DNA of 64,000 nucleotides from Bacillota bacterium (GCA_023457255.1 JAEWMB010000020.1:1-64000); one strand, 5' to 3'. Shown: positions 1 to 9,190, counted from the stretch's first letter. The notes: a model not told the origin generated them from the sequence alone. Made by a program: numbers and translations.

Positions 1-2
1 AA

Positions 3-350
3 GTAAGGAAACTCTACAAAGGATATCTTTCTGGTCTTGCCTACATGCCTGCCGCAGAAGCAGCTGGACTTAAGCTTTACCACAAAGGTGCAAAGAATAT
101 GATGCAAAACAAGCATTACCTTGGAAACGATTATTACGCGGCGATAATAGATAAAAAGACATTTGATGCCGCAGAAGCCGAGCGTGTGAAACGACAGGCT
201 AAGCTTGGAAGAGTTTTTAATGAGAAGCCAGGTAAAGTGAACAAGATTGCTACAGGCTTTAAGATGCCAAAGGTTCAATCCAAATATGAGGACCCTATTA
301 AACAAGCAGAATACGTCTACAGCTTAATAGTTAGTGAGGTGAATGCATGA
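3..350 (+). CDS. C-terminal part of a serine-recombinase-like protein (cut by window edge)
   Basis: The frame is open from the left edge, so the visible 116 residues are the C-terminal end of a longer protein; the ATG at 45 is internal. A stretch reading HYLGNDYYAAIIDKKTFDAA matches the end of the recombinase domain that follows the resolvase domain in large serine recombinases. No catalytic region is visible. The stop overlaps the start of the next recombinase (ATGA at 347-350), so the two are probably translationally coupled. Tandem serine recombinases commonly mark an end of an integrative element. The family call is fairly sure; whether the missing part is catalytic cannot be seen. Confidence 0.7.
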   Translation, partial: VRKLYKGYLSGLAYMPAAEAAGLKLYHKGAKNMMQNKHYLGNDYYAAIIDKKTFDAAEAERVKRQAKLGRVFNEKPGKVNKIATGFKMPKVQSKYEDPIKQAEYVYSLIVSEVNA

Positions 351-1921
351 TATCCTTAGCAAGAAATGTTACGGTTATTCCAGCGAAGAAAATAATCGGT
401 ACTCAGAAAGCAACCGGTAAAGTTCAGAAAACACGAGTAGCTGCCTATTGCCGAGTTTCCACAGATAGTGATGAACAGGAAAGCAGTTACGATACACAGA
501 TTGAGCATTATACTACCTATATTAAAAATCACCCGGAATGGTCGTTAGCAGGGATTTATGCCGATGACGGTATCTCCGGAATGAATACGAAGAAGCGTGA
601 TGAATTTCAGCGCATGATTAATGATTGCAACGACGGTAAGATAGATATGATTATTACCAAGTCCATCAGCCGATTTGCTAGAAATACAGTCGATTGCCTG
701 AATTACACCAGGGCCCTTAAGAATAAGAATATCGGTGTTTATTTCGAGAAAGAAAACATCAATACGCTCGATGCCAAGGGTGAGGTTCTTATGACAATTA
801 TGGCTTCTCTTGCACAGCAAGAAAGCGAGTCATTATCAGCTAACGTTCGTCTAGGCTTGCAGTTCCGATACCAGCAAGGAAAGGTTCAGGTCAATCATAA
901 TTGGTTCTTGGGATATACCAAAGACGAAGACGGTCATCTCATCATTGATCCGGAGCAAGCCGAAGTAGTAAAGCGCATCTATAGAGAATACCTTGAAGGC
1001 AAGAGCTTCTTACAGATAAAAAGGTCACTTGAGGCCGAGGAAATTCGAAACGGTGCAGGGAATAAAAAGTGGCATGAAAGCAATATAAAGCAGATACTTA
1101 CGAACGAAAAATATATTGGCGATGCTCTTTTGCAGAAAACTTTTACGGTGGATATTCTTGAAAAGAAGCGTGAAGCTAATAAGGGTCAAGTTCCTAAATA
1201 CTATGTTGAGGATAGCCATGAAGCAATAATTCCAAAGGATATCTTCTTAAAGGTGCAAGCGGAAATCGCAAGGCGAGCAAACCTTACCAAAGGAACCACG
1301 CAGCGTAAGCGAATCTATAGTGGTCGTTATGCTTTATCAGGGATAGTATTCTGCTCACACTGCGGTGACATTTTTCGCAGAATTAAATGGAACAATCGTG
1401 GGTGTAAGTCCACCGTTTGGCGCTGCGTCAGCAGAGTTGAAAAAGACGGTCCTGATTGCTCGGCAAGAACTGTTCACGAAGAATTGCTCCATGAGGTAGT
1501 TATTAAGGCTATAAACGAAGCCTTCAGAGAAAGAGAAGCAATACTGCCACTCTTACGAGAAAATATCGAGAGTAGCCTAGGGGAAGATACAATAAGCCAG
1601 ATTGCAGCTATTGATGAACAGATGAAGTCAATGCAGCAGGAGTTATTGACAACCGTTAATTCAGTAAATACCGGTGATGAGCTAGGTATGGAGATTAGAA
1701 GGCTGCGTGATGAGAAGCAGGCCCTTCAAAATGAGCAGGCATTACGACAGGATCTAAAAACTAGAATTGATGAGATGATGCGTTTCCTTAACGACCTCTC
1801 TTGCGAGCTTACTGAATACGAAGAAGAGTATGTGAGGACTCTCTTGGAAAAAATAACGGTTTACGATGATCACATCGTTGTTGAATTCAAATCAGGCATC
1901 GAAATACAAATTGACGAATAA
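347..1921 (+). CDS. Large serine recombinase (resolvase/recombinase/zinc ribbon)
   Basis: The 524-aa protein has the three-part layout of large serine site-specific recombinases. The resolvase domain spans about residues 29-175, with the nucleophile in YCRVS (Ser38) and a conserved TKSISRFARN stretch. A recombinase domain follows at about 190-300, then a zinc ribbon with Cys336/Cys339 and Cys360/Cys371. The C-terminal part (about 415-495) is a likely coiled coil. Such enzymes integrate and excise mobile elements by double-strand cleavage through a 5'-phosphoserine link. It overlaps the upstream recombinase-like gene by 4 bases. The protein looks complete. Whether it moves the downstream genes is inference, because no att core was identified. 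Confidence 0.93.
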   Translation: MISLARNVTVIPAKKIIGTQKATGKVQKTRVAAYCRVSTDSDEQESSYDTQIEHYTTYIKNHPEWSLAGIYADDGISGMNTKKRDEFQRMINDCNDGKIDMIITKSISRFARNTVDCLNYTRALKNKNIGVYFEKENINTLDAKGEVLMTIMASLAQQESESLSANVRLGLQFRYQQGKVQVNHNWFLGYTKDEDGHLIIDPEQAEVVKRIYREYLEGKSFLQIKRSLEAEEIRNGAGNKKWHESNIKQILTNEKYIGDALLQKTFTVDILEKKREANKGQVPKYYVEDSHEAIIPKDIFLKVQAEIARRANLTKGTTQRKRIYSGRYALSGIVFCSHCGDIFRRIKWNNRGCKSTVWRCVSRVEKDGPDCSARTVHEELLHEVVIKAINEAFREREAILPLLRENIESSLGEDTISQIAAIDEQMKSMQQELLTTVNSVNTGDELGMEIRRLRDEKQALQNEQALRQDLKTRIDEMMRFLNDLSCELTEYEEEYVRTLLEKITVYDDHIVVEFKSGIEIQIDE

Positions 1922-1939
1922 TTAAACAATGCTAAATCG

Positions 1940-1970
1940 CCCGCAGCTCTTGTGTTAGAGTTGCGGGTTT
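1940..1970 (+). terminator. Rho-independent terminator after the recombinase
   Basis: An 11-bp stem (1940-1950 with 1957-1967, one G-T wobble) around a 6-base loop is followed by a short T run. It lies 19 bases after the recombinase stop. Confidence 0.7.
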
Positions 1971-2115
1971 CGTTGTTTGTAAACATTTTATGTGTAAATA
2001 TTGTAAATTCAAACCAAATGATTTAAAATGTAACTATTAGGTTTGGAGGAATTATAATAAAATATCTAAAATATCCAACAAGATGGTCGATCAATACTGA
2101 ACTTAGGGAAGGAAA

Positions 2116-2211
2116 TACTACGGTCTTGAAAGGTACAATCTTAAACAGTTAGATCAGTATGTACTGCAACTTAGGAAAGATTTCTTCCCGAAGAATGAAA
2201 AGAAGAAGTAA
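2116..2211 (+). pseudogene. C-terminal remnant of a paralogue of the 323-aa protein at 7371
   Basis: Read from 2116, the frame encodes YYGLERYNLKQLDQYVLQLR and then a lysine-rich end with a stop at 2209-2211. This closely matches the last 32 residues of the intact gene at 7371-8342 (FYGLDKYNLKQIDQYVWQLG and onward). There is no start codon and no upstream homology, so it is the tail of a deleted second copy. It sits 60 bases before the helicase, just as the intact copy precedes the gene at 8360. This suggests that genes of this family travel with different downstream partners. Confidence 0.8.
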
Positions 2212-2271
2212 GCCTGAGTTCTATTTCTATGTATGTATTAATTATAAAAGTGAAAAATAAGGCGGTTTGTG

Positions 2272-5200
2272 ATGAATAGAAAAGTAGTAAATAACTTAAT
2301 TCAAGAAATAAATTATGACGTTTGGAGAAAAAATCCATGGTGCTACGTTAAACTGCAATCCCTTTTAGAGATTGCGGTAGACAAGTACTTATGGTCCGTA
2401 TTTTCATTGCCCGATGATCAATCTTTAAAGTATAAGATTGACATTGTAAGCGGCAGACTTAGTCAAAATCTTGAAAGCATATATGAGCTAAATAGAAAAG
2501 CGAATGATATTAAGCACAATAGTGGCAAGGAGGTACGCTTTGAGTTCGATTTTCTAAAGAAATACTTTGCTGAATATAATGGATTTATCAAATCTACACT
2601 TCCTAATATGACGGATTTGTTCCTTGATGAGAGTATTTTCAATCCGCAATCTACTATTTTTGATAATAAACAACAAATAGAAAGAATTGTTGAAAAAGCC
2701 GTACCTAATATACAAAAAAAACCGAAAAAATTCATTTATATTAATTCTGGCGTAGGAAGGCAAGACTATGGATTTAAGGTTTACTGCAAAGAAAGTGGAA
2801 ACGAACTTAGTGACTTTCAGAAAAGCATCTATGCAACCATTTTCAATTTTATGCAACGAAGCAACGTCGCAAAAAAGAATCTTTTTATTGAAAGGTATGA
2901 AAGCGAAGCTGGGCATAATGTTGACTTTTACAAAGTTTTTAGATATCAATTGTTGATACTATCACTTCTGAAGTGTGGCAATAATAGCAATAATACACTT
3001 GTTTTGAATGCTATGAAATCCGAACAAGAATCCATTCATGTTGCTTGTCTCAATATTAATCACTATGTTGATATGCTTTCACAACTTTGCGGCAGGCAGA
3101 GTCCTACGATTGAAATAGACTTCAGCGACTCTGGAATCAAAGTATCCTTGGAGAAAATAACAGACTGTTATATTGTGAATGTCGGAAACCGAGAAAACAA
3201 TGACCGAGATTTTTGGCTATCACCAAGTCTATTATATAGCATTTCTATTGAGAAACATGAGGGGATTCTAAGAGAGTTTCTTTATGACTTCTTTGAATAT
3301 AAAGACTTTAGACCAGGACAATTAGAGGCAATTGCAAATACACTAAATACCAAGAAGCGTTCTATCTGCATAATGCCAACCGGTGCAGGAAAATCAATTG
3401 TTTTTTATATGAATGCTCTATTGTCAGCTTGCCCAACAATTGTAATATCACCAACTTCCGTGCTTGCAAAAGATCAACAGAGAAACTTAAAGGAGCTACA
3501 TAACATTGATGATTGCGCTATATATGCAGACGACATAGAAGAAATCTTTGGATTAAGAAATAAGCTAATATATGTGACGCCGGAGGATTTACAAAAGCAT
3601 AAGCTTATACTCCGAATAATTCATTTTAATACCAGTGGAATGATTGCAAATGTTATTCTGGATGAGATCCATACATTGTGTAACTGGAGTCATGACTTCA
3701 GACCAGATTACCTTATGCTTTGCAACAATCTATTCACTTTCGTCGATCGATGTAGGTATTTAGGGTTTACTGCTACTGCAAACTACAAGGTTTTAACAGA
3801 TTTGATACAACAGTTTAAGATAGAGCCACAAAATGTTATACAACCCATTAGCTTTAATGCCGGAAACTTCGAGTTCGATTATATACAGTGCAAAGATGAT
3901 ACAAATCAAATATTGGCTTTACTTAAGACTATCGAGCAATTCATAAATCATAGAAAACACCAAGATGATAAGATGATTGTTTTCACACATAATGTTGATG
4001 AATCAAAGACCATCTCACAATCTCTGGCAAAACTAGATAACTATGATACAAACTGCTTTGATGAGGAACATACATATTCGTATAAGGAGTTTACAACTGG
4101 AGTGAAACACGTTCTCATTGCCGATAGCGAAATGGGAATTGGAATCAACCTTCCGAATGTTGTGTGCACTGTTCACTATGGATTGCCTAATTCAAAAGCG
4201 CAGTATGTTCAGGAAATCGGAAGAGCAAATAGATGCCTCAATTATGGAAAGTCGATAGTTATTTTCAGAGATAATAATAATCTGAATGACGAAGAACACA
4301 AGTTGATTAGCTTTGAGACATCAATAGATGAGATCATTAACATCATAAAGTTAATAGATACAGATTTAAGCAGGGTATTCTCATCAATCCTTGGTTCTAC
4401 TGAAAATTATAGTGCATCTTCCTCACAAATAATCTCAATTTATAAGCAGATTAAGGATGTCGAGAATTACGAAGTCATTACATTCAGAAAAAACAACCCA
4501 CAAAGCAAGAAATATATCCAGAAGTACTTATATAAATTGCATCTCTTGGGAGTGATCGAAAATTGGTATATTAGGTCAGAGGATGATAGTTCCATCTGTA
4601 TACAAATTGAGGTGGATTTTCAGAAACATGATATGGATTGCGTTAAGGATAAGGCGATCTCATATCTTAATACGATGGGGAAATTTTATAAGTATACATA
4701 TGATATTGGCAATGCTGATAACATCGACGATATCGTGTACATCTTTGAAAAATGGTTCTATGATGAATTTTTGAGATATCATAGAGAACAACTATTGAAT
4801 GCGGTGGAATTCTTTAATTACTATACTGTGAAGAATAACAGTAACGAAATCAAGAAAGAGTTGTTGAATTACTTTACCACAACACTCCAAAAGGTCGATA
4901 ACCAAAAAGAATATCTGGAAGAAGTATCCCAAGAAGAAATACTTGAGAGCAAGATGCACATCGATTCAAACATCAATTCCGCTGCTGAAGAGTTACTGAC
5001 TAATGCATATGATCCGAAACTTGATTTGGTTTGCTACCTATACAATAATCAGCGAAACCGCAACGATGCTGTATCAAGATTATTACGAGTAGTTGACAAT
5101 TTGGCTGATGTTGATAGACGCAATCTTCTGGAGTACATATACAAGTTTTACGAAGGGATGAATCTTGAGAACCGATTAAAAGTTTTTAGTAAGCTTTCAG

Positions 5201-5313
5201 AATACTATTCTGATGAAGAAATAATAGATGTTTTATACAGGCGAATACCCAATGATGAGATTTACTATGGATATCTTGCCGAAACAATGAATAACGCATT
5301 TTGGAGGAATTAA
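2272..5313 (+). CDS. RecQ-like superfamily 2 helicase with HEPN-like N-terminus
   Basis: The 1,013-aa protein carries a superfamily 2 helicase core from about 340 to 690: Walker A PTGAGKS (Lys374), a DEIH box at 464-467, a GFTATA motif III and a motif VI QEIGRANR (647-654). The order and wording resemble RecQ-type helicases. The first 330 residues are not helicase; they hold NRKANDIKH, an R-x6-H motif (Arg75, His82) in the spacing used by HEPN domains. The C-terminal 320 residues are unrecognised. ATG 2272 is preferred over the adjacent GTG 2269. The next gene starts 2 bases after the stop, so the pair is an operon. A role in defence of the recombinase island is inference; a generic repair helicase remains possible. 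Confidence 0.8.
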   Translation: MNRKVVNNLIQEINYDVWRKNPWCYVKLQSLLEIAVDKYLWSVFSLPDDQSLKYKIDIVSGRLSQNLESIYELNRKANDIKHNSGKEVRFEFDFLKKYFAEYNGFIKSTLPNMTDLFLDESIFNPQSTIFDNKQQIERIVEKAVPNIQKKPKKFIYINSGVGRQDYGFKVYCKESGNELSDFQKSIYATIFNFMQRSNVAKKNLFIERYESEAGHNVDFYKVFRYQLLILSLLKCGNNSNNTLVLNAMKSEQESIHVACLNINHYVDMLSQLCGRQSPTIEIDFSDSGIKVSLEKITDCYIVNVGNRENNDRDFWLSPSLLYSISIEKHEGILREFLYDFFEYKDFRPGQLEAIANTLNTKKRSICIMPTGAGKSIVFYMNALLSACPTIVISPTSVLAKDQQRNLKELHNIDDCAIYADDIEEIFGLRNKLIYVTPEDLQKHKLILRIIHFNTSGMIANVILDEIHTLCNWSHDFRPDYLMLCNNLFTFVDRCRYLGFTATANYKVLTDLIQQFKIEPQNVIQPISFNAGNFEFDYIQCKDDTNQILALLKTIEQFINHRKHQDDKMIVFTHNVDESKTISQSLAKLDNYDTNCFDEEHTYSYKEFTTGVKHVLIADSEMGIGINLPNVVCTVHYGLPNSKAQYVQEIGRANRCLNYGKSIVIFRDNNNLNDEEHKLISFETSIDEIINIIKLIDTDLSRVFSSILGSTENYSASSSQIISIYKQIKDVENYEVITFRKNNPQSKKYIQKYLYKLHLLGVIENWYIRSEDDSSICIQIEVDFQKHDMDCVKDKAISYLNTMGKFYKYTYDIGNADNIDDIVYIFEKWFYDEFLRYHREQLLNAVEFFNYYTVKNNSNEIKKELLNYFTTTLQKVDNQKEYLEEVSQEEILESKMHIDSNINSAAEELLTNAYDPKLDLVCYLYNNQRNRNDAVSRLLRVVDNLADVDRRNLLEYIYKFYEGMNLENRLKVFSKLSEYYSDEEIIDVLYRRIPNDEIYYGYLAETMNNAFWRN

Positions 5314-5315
5314 TC

Positions 5316-5792
5316 ATGGTCAAGGATGTTGAAGAATTAAGAAGAGAAATAGAGCAATTTGAGGACAATATGAAAAGGTCTAACGGGATGATCGATTTGT
5401 TGGGAGATGGTATAGAACGTCTTAACCGCAATTATGAGGAATTGCGTGAACTATCCAAGGAAGTACAAACAACAAACGATTCGTTTGTTCATAACGTAGA
5501 ACTTCTTCGCTCTGATTTACAAAATTGTGAGAAGGAATTAAATACCAAGGTCGATCAGAATGTTGTTGATATGAGGAGAGAAATCTACTCACTATCCGAA
5601 TCAATAAATAAAACGATGACGTCCTTTTGTAAAGAAGTATCTGCAGAAACAAAAAGGGAATCTGAACAATTAAAGCAAAAACTTGATAGCTTGGAGATCA
5701 ATCTCGGAACAAAGATAAAAAAAGTGAACACTTTTGCTATCATATCTTGTATCATTGCTGCTATAAGTTTGGTCATTGCACTTGTCAGATAA
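5316..5792 (+). CDS. Coiled-coil protein with C-terminal membrane anchor
   Basis: This 158-aa protein is heptad-rich through most of its length (roughly residues 1-130) and ends in a single hydrophobic segment starting FAIISCIIAAISLV, followed directly by the C-terminus. That is a tail-anchored layout with the coiled coil facing the cytoplasm. The ATG at 5316 has a GGAGG site 8 bases upstream; the in-frame TTG at 5301 lies before that site and is unlikely. It begins 2 bases after the helicase stop, so the two are surely co-transcribed and probably partners. No enzymatic motif is visible and the family is not recognised. A scaffold or membrane-tethering role for the helicase is inference. Confidence 0.72.
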   Translation: MVKDVEELRREIEQFEDNMKRSNGMIDLLGDGIERLNRNYEELRELSKEVQTTNDSFVHNVELLRSDLQNCEKELNTKVDQNVVDMRREIYSLSESINKTMTSFCKEVSAETKRESEQLKQKLDSLEINLGTKIKKVNTFAIISCIIAAISLVIALVR

Positions 5793-5860
5793 TCATCGGA
5801 ATTATTAATTGTGTTGATTAGTTGAAAATCCAGATGAAAAAAAAGGAGGAGGCAAGAAAA

Positions 5861-6043
5861 ATGAGTGAAAGATTTCCGGGAATTGACTGGTACTGTGACC
5901 GCTGTAACGCATATTTAAATAACCAGTCGGGATTTGATGACCACCATTATGTATGGAAGTGTACAGAATGTGGCCACAAAAATAGTATCTCTTCTGATGA
6001 TATTTATGAGTCGGAAGAAAAATTCAGAAATTTCAACGAATAA
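5861..6043 (+). CDS. Zinc-ribbon mini-protein
   Basis: This 60-aa protein has two cysteine pairs, YCDRC near residue 10 and KCTEC near residue 34, spaced as in a zinc ribbon. The start at 5861 is set by a strong GGAGGAGG site at 5845-5852; the upstream TTG at 5822 would place that site inside the gene. It follows the helicase/coiled-coil pair by 68 bases and is followed by another small gene, so it may belong to the same transcript. Function is unknown. Confidence 0.6.
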   Translation: MSERFPGIDWYCDRCNAYLNNQSGFDDHHYVWKCTECGHKNSISSDDIYESEEKFRNFNE

Positions 6044-6063
6044 TAGTAGGGAGGATGACGTAT

Positions 6064-6282
6064 ATGACAATTTACACTACAAATGAGTATAAAGGCTATG
6101 GTAAGCAGAATTATTATTGGTACGAGTATAGACTTGAAGGAAACGAGGTTGTTAAGTACAAGTGTCATAGGCGGAAGTTTTTTGATGGCGATGAAAATAA
6201 CTGGGACGAAGGCGAGCAAATTGAAGTGTCTTGGGCTATCGATGACCCTAACATGCCAGTCTGGCTAAAACAACATATATAA
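6064..6282 (+). CDS. Small acidic hypothetical protein
   Basis: This 72-aa protein is rich in Tyr, Trp, Asp and Glu and has no recognised domain. An AGGGAGG site at 6048-6054 sits 9 bases before ATG 6064, whereas ATG 6055 directly abuts it, so 6064 is the better start. It lies 20 bases after the zinc-ribbon gene. Nothing in it points to a function. Confidence 0.45.
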   Translation: MTIYTTNEYKGYGKQNYYWYEYRLEGNEVVKYKCHRRKFFDGDENNWDEGEQIEVSWAIDDPNMPVWLKQHI

Positions 6283-6383
6283 GGAATGTGATTATATGGC
6301 AATATGAATTCGTGGGATCATGAAGATGGATTTAACTAATCAACTGTAAATATTTTATAACCATGTGCGAAGGAGGGAAATAA

Positions 6384-7124
6384 ATGAAAGCATTTTTAAA
6401 GAAAATAGGAATCTTAATAGCTTTAACGTTGGTCATAAGCATTACAGCACCTAACTTTTTACCAGTATTTAATTCGGTTCAAACCGCTAAAGCGGCCACT
6501 ATTAAAATTAATAAAAAAGAACTAGAGCTTTTTGTTGGTGATACATATAAACTAAAAATATCTGGCACTAAAGCCAAGGTTACTTGGAAATCTAGTAAAA
6601 AATCTGTGGCTACAGTAAGTAAGGCGGGAACTGTAACCGCGAAAGAAGAAGGCACAGCTACAATAACTGCTACAGTAAGTGGTAAAAAATATACTTGTAA
6701 GGTTACTGTAAAAGTTAAAGAATTATCAGATAATGATATGATTGCATATGGATGGATTTTATTAAAGGATTCTTTGAAAAATCCTGATTCATTGAAGATT
6801 CATAGTATAAAAGTAGGTTATGAGGATGCAGAATATGGTGATGGAACAATAGTTGAAGGTCAAAGAAATGTATTATTTGATTACTCTGCACAAAACGGAT
6901 ATGGAGGAATGAATCGTAAATATGCTGCTATAAATTTTTATCCTTTTGACGGCGAACCATATCTGTATTATTCAACAATTACATGTGATGCTTTTGATGG
7001 ATACTTAGTATTATCACATTATACTGATGAACCTGAATTTTATGATGTAAAAAAGATAAAAATTAAAGATATAGAACCTTTAGTTGAAAAGTATTTGGAC
7101 GAGGAAAATTATGAAACCTACTAA
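6384..7124 (+). CDS. Secreted Ig-like (BIG2) protein
   Basis: This 246-aa protein has a classical signal peptide (residues 1 to about 38, with AKA before the likely cut). One bacterial Ig-like domain of the BIG2 type follows (about 39-112), with the typical WKSSKKSVATVSKAGTVTA core. The last 130 residues form an unrecognised extracellular domain rich in aromatic residues. A strong AAGGAGGG site precedes ATG 6384, and a hairpin terminator follows at 7203. BIG2 domains are common in clostridial cell-surface and adhesion proteins. Its job here is unknown; it may simply be a hitchhiker in the island. Confidence 0.8.
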   Translation: MKAFLKKIGILIALTLVISITAPNFLPVFNSVQTAKAATIKINKKELELFVGDTYKLKISGTKAKVTWKSSKKSVATVSKAGTVTAKEEGTATITATVSGKKYTCKVTVKVKELSDNDMIAYGWILLKDSLKNPDSLKIHSIKVGYEDAEYGDGTIVEGQRNVLFDYSAQNGYGGMNRKYAAINFYPFDGEPYLYYSTITCDAFDGYLVLSHYTDEPEFYDVKKIKIKDIEPLVEKYLDEENYETY

Positions 7125-7202
7125 TCTGATTATACACCTTGATTAACGACACGTAATTAGATTTGATGAATATATTTTCCTACATAATTAAAATCGATGT
7201 AT

Positions 7203-7240
7203 ACAAAACCAGCTCTCTTTTTAAAGTGAGCTGATTTTGT
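7203..7240 (+). terminator. Hairpin terminator after the BIG2 protein
   Basis: A 13-bp stem (7203-7215 with 7228-7240, one G-T pair) is flanked by A and T runs, so it could stop transcription in both directions. Confidence 0.7.
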
Positions 7241-7370
7241 ATGATTTCAAGACTCTTGTGGCTGATATATACGTAATAACAAAAGCAGAAGTTTACAGTA
7301 TCAAAATTTTTCAATTTATTAATAGCTTAACTAAACAAATGTGTGATGAGGATTGAAAGGAGACTAGACT

Positions 7371-8342
7371 TTGGATATAAACAAAATTAAAACTTTATCG
7401 TATGATGAGTTACGTTCTTTATACAGGGAATTCTTACATAGCCAGAATATTTCAAAACTAACAATCAATACTGCTTATACAGACACATTCTACCTTTGGA
7501 GGAAAGGAAACAAAGACTTGTTCTGGAATGCAGTGACTGATCCTGATTTTGAAAATGCAGCAAAAAATGAGTTAATAAAGGCTCTTTCTGAGAACTCGAC
7601 TGGTAATGCTAAATCACTTGCCAATAGTTACTTGTCTCATCTAAGAAGGTTCCGTTTATTCTTAGCATCTGATGAAATTGTCGGGATAACTACGCCTAAG
7701 CAGGAAAAGACTGCTAATCGTGCATATACTCGTAAGAAGAAAATGGATGTTGATGTTCCTTATCCATCAATTGAACAGGTTGAATTTTATCTTACAAAAT
7801 GGGACGGGCTTGAAAACTACCACCTTCAGGAGGATGCACTTAAGAAACTGTTCACTGAACTATGTCCGAAGAATATAGATGTTATTGATGTTCTTTTGAA
7901 GGCATCGACGCTTAACGACTTTTATAGTACGAACATTTTCTCAATCTATCCGGTGGCTAAGCATATATGCTATCTGGATATTGATTTAAGACTAAAAGCC
8001 GGTGATGTTACCCTGGTTAGAGATATCCAGTATGTAACTATCAGTGATACATTGAAAAATTTTTATTCCTTTGCCTCAAAGTATTGTAGCCATCACAATC
8101 CACTCGATTATCCGATTTATGATAGCTACGTCGATGAGGTACTTTGCTATTTTAGAAATCGTGATAACTTCTCAGATTTCCAAGATGGTGATTTAAAGGA
8201 CTATGTTAAATTCAAAGGTATACTGATTGATTTCCGTGCCTTCTATGGCTTAGATAAATATAACCTGAAGCAAATCGATCAGTATGTTTGGCAACTTGGG
8301 AAGGATTACTTCCCAAAGAACTACGGAAAGAAAAAGGCGTAA
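7371..8342 (+). CDS. Unrecognised 323-aa protein with SAM-like (integrase-type) N-terminus
   Basis: The first 100 residues resemble the short helical N-terminal domain of phage-type integrases (a run including TINTAYTDTFYLW and SYLSHLRRFRLF), but there is no tyrosine-recombinase catalytic domain. The C-terminal half contains KYCSHHNPLDYPIYDSYV, a histidine- and proline-rich motif I cannot assign to a known enzyme. The TTG start at 7371 is supported by an AAAGGAGA site 10 bases upstream. The next gene begins 17 bases after its stop. A tail of a second copy lies at 2116-2211 in front of the helicase. A DNA-binding or DNA-targeting role for a two-gene module is inference. Confidence 0.6.
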   Translation: MDINKIKTLSYDELRSLYREFLHSQNISKLTINTAYTDTFYLWRKGNKDLFWNAVTDPDFENAAKNELIKALSENSTGNAKSLANSYLSHLRRFRLFLASDEIVGITTPKQEKTANRAYTRKKKMDVDVPYPSIEQVEFYLTKWDGLENYHLQEDALKKLFTELCPKNIDVIDVLLKASTLNDFYSTNIFSIYPVAKHICYLDIDLRLKAGDVTLVRDIQYVTISDTLKNFYSFASKYCSHHNPLDYPIYDSYVDEVLCYFRNRDNFSDFQDGDLKDYVKFKGILIDFRAFYGLDKYNLKQIDQYVWQLGKDYFPKNYGKKKA

Positions 8343-8359
8343 AGTGGAGGTGACTAACT

Positions 8360-9178
8360 ATGAATGTGGAATTTAGGACAGATATTAATGAGTTGAGGCC
8401 ACCTAATAAGGTAAAGTTCAATTTAGTTGGAGCAAAGCTTCCAAACAATAATGACATTTATTATAGAGCTAAACAGAAAGAACTAATAGACCAATATTCA
8501 GGCGCCAGGTTGTTCTTGAATGAAACAGGGACGGATGATTGGACTCATTGGTATCAAAAAATAGAAGACAAAACAGCAAAGAAAGCATTTAAGACTATTT
8601 TTTCTGGATACTTTTATGAAGCAGCTCTTTTCTTTTATAATGCTGTAGTAGACCTTTCTTGGACAATTACATATGTTGCTGTTGAATTTGCATGTTCGAA
8701 GAAAGGTTCTCGATTAGATATATCAGGAATTAAACCTATTGAAGAAGCGGCAACTCTATTACGTGCAGTAGAGAATAATATAACTTCACCGACAGCTGAA
8801 GATAATCCATTTGGGTATTTGAAAGCTATGTGCCCTGAGTTTTCTGATGCTATTGATAAGATTATCAGCTTTTGGAATCAGTTCGGAAGTTCCAATATTA
8901 GAAAAAAATATAATTACTGCAAGCATAAAGGAAAGCCAGGCTATACAGAACTAGAGGTATTGGATAACACTAAGTTAATGGGTATTTATTTTCAAGATAA
9001 AGAATCGGGCAATATGGTTGAAATGGCATCTGATACTAAAGATGTAAAATACAAATATTCGTTAGAAGAAGGCGTTGAAGAACTTCGAAGATTTGATGAT
9101 GAGGTACTCTTTCCATATGTAAAAGACTTAATGAATGAGCTCGAACGGGTTTTAAAACCTTCTCCTATGATGTTTTGA
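8360..9178 (+). CDS. Unrecognised 272-aa helical protein, possibly HEPN-related
   Basis: This 272-aa protein is largely helical, with no signal peptide or membrane segment. The stretch SNIRKKYNYCKHKG resembles the Arg...His region of HEPN-family proteins, but the spacing is R-x7-H rather than the canonical R-x4-6-H, so a nuclease call is not justified. It has a good GGAGGTG site and sits 17 bases after the 323-aa protein, so the two form an operon. The island setting and pairing suggest a toxin or defence module, which is inference only. Confidence 0.55.
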   Translation: MNVEFRTDINELRPPNKVKFNLVGAKLPNNNDIYYRAKQKELIDQYSGARLFLNETGTDDWTHWYQKIEDKTAKKAFKTIFSGYFYEAALFFYNAVVDLSWTITYVAVEFACSKKGSRLDISGIKPIEEAATLLRAVENNITSPTAEDNPFGYLKAMCPEFSDAIDKIISFWNQFGSSNIRKKYNYCKHKGKPGYTELEVLDNTKLMGIYFQDKESGNMVEMASDTKDVKYKYSLEEGVEELRRFDDEVLFPYVKDLMNELERVLKPSPMMF

Positions 9179-9190
9179 TGGGGCGTTTAT

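Noticed and set aside
8360..9178. Calling the 272-aa protein a HEPN RNase
   Set aside because: The Arg-His spacing is R-x7-H, outside the canonical R-x4-6-H, so only a possible relation is stated.
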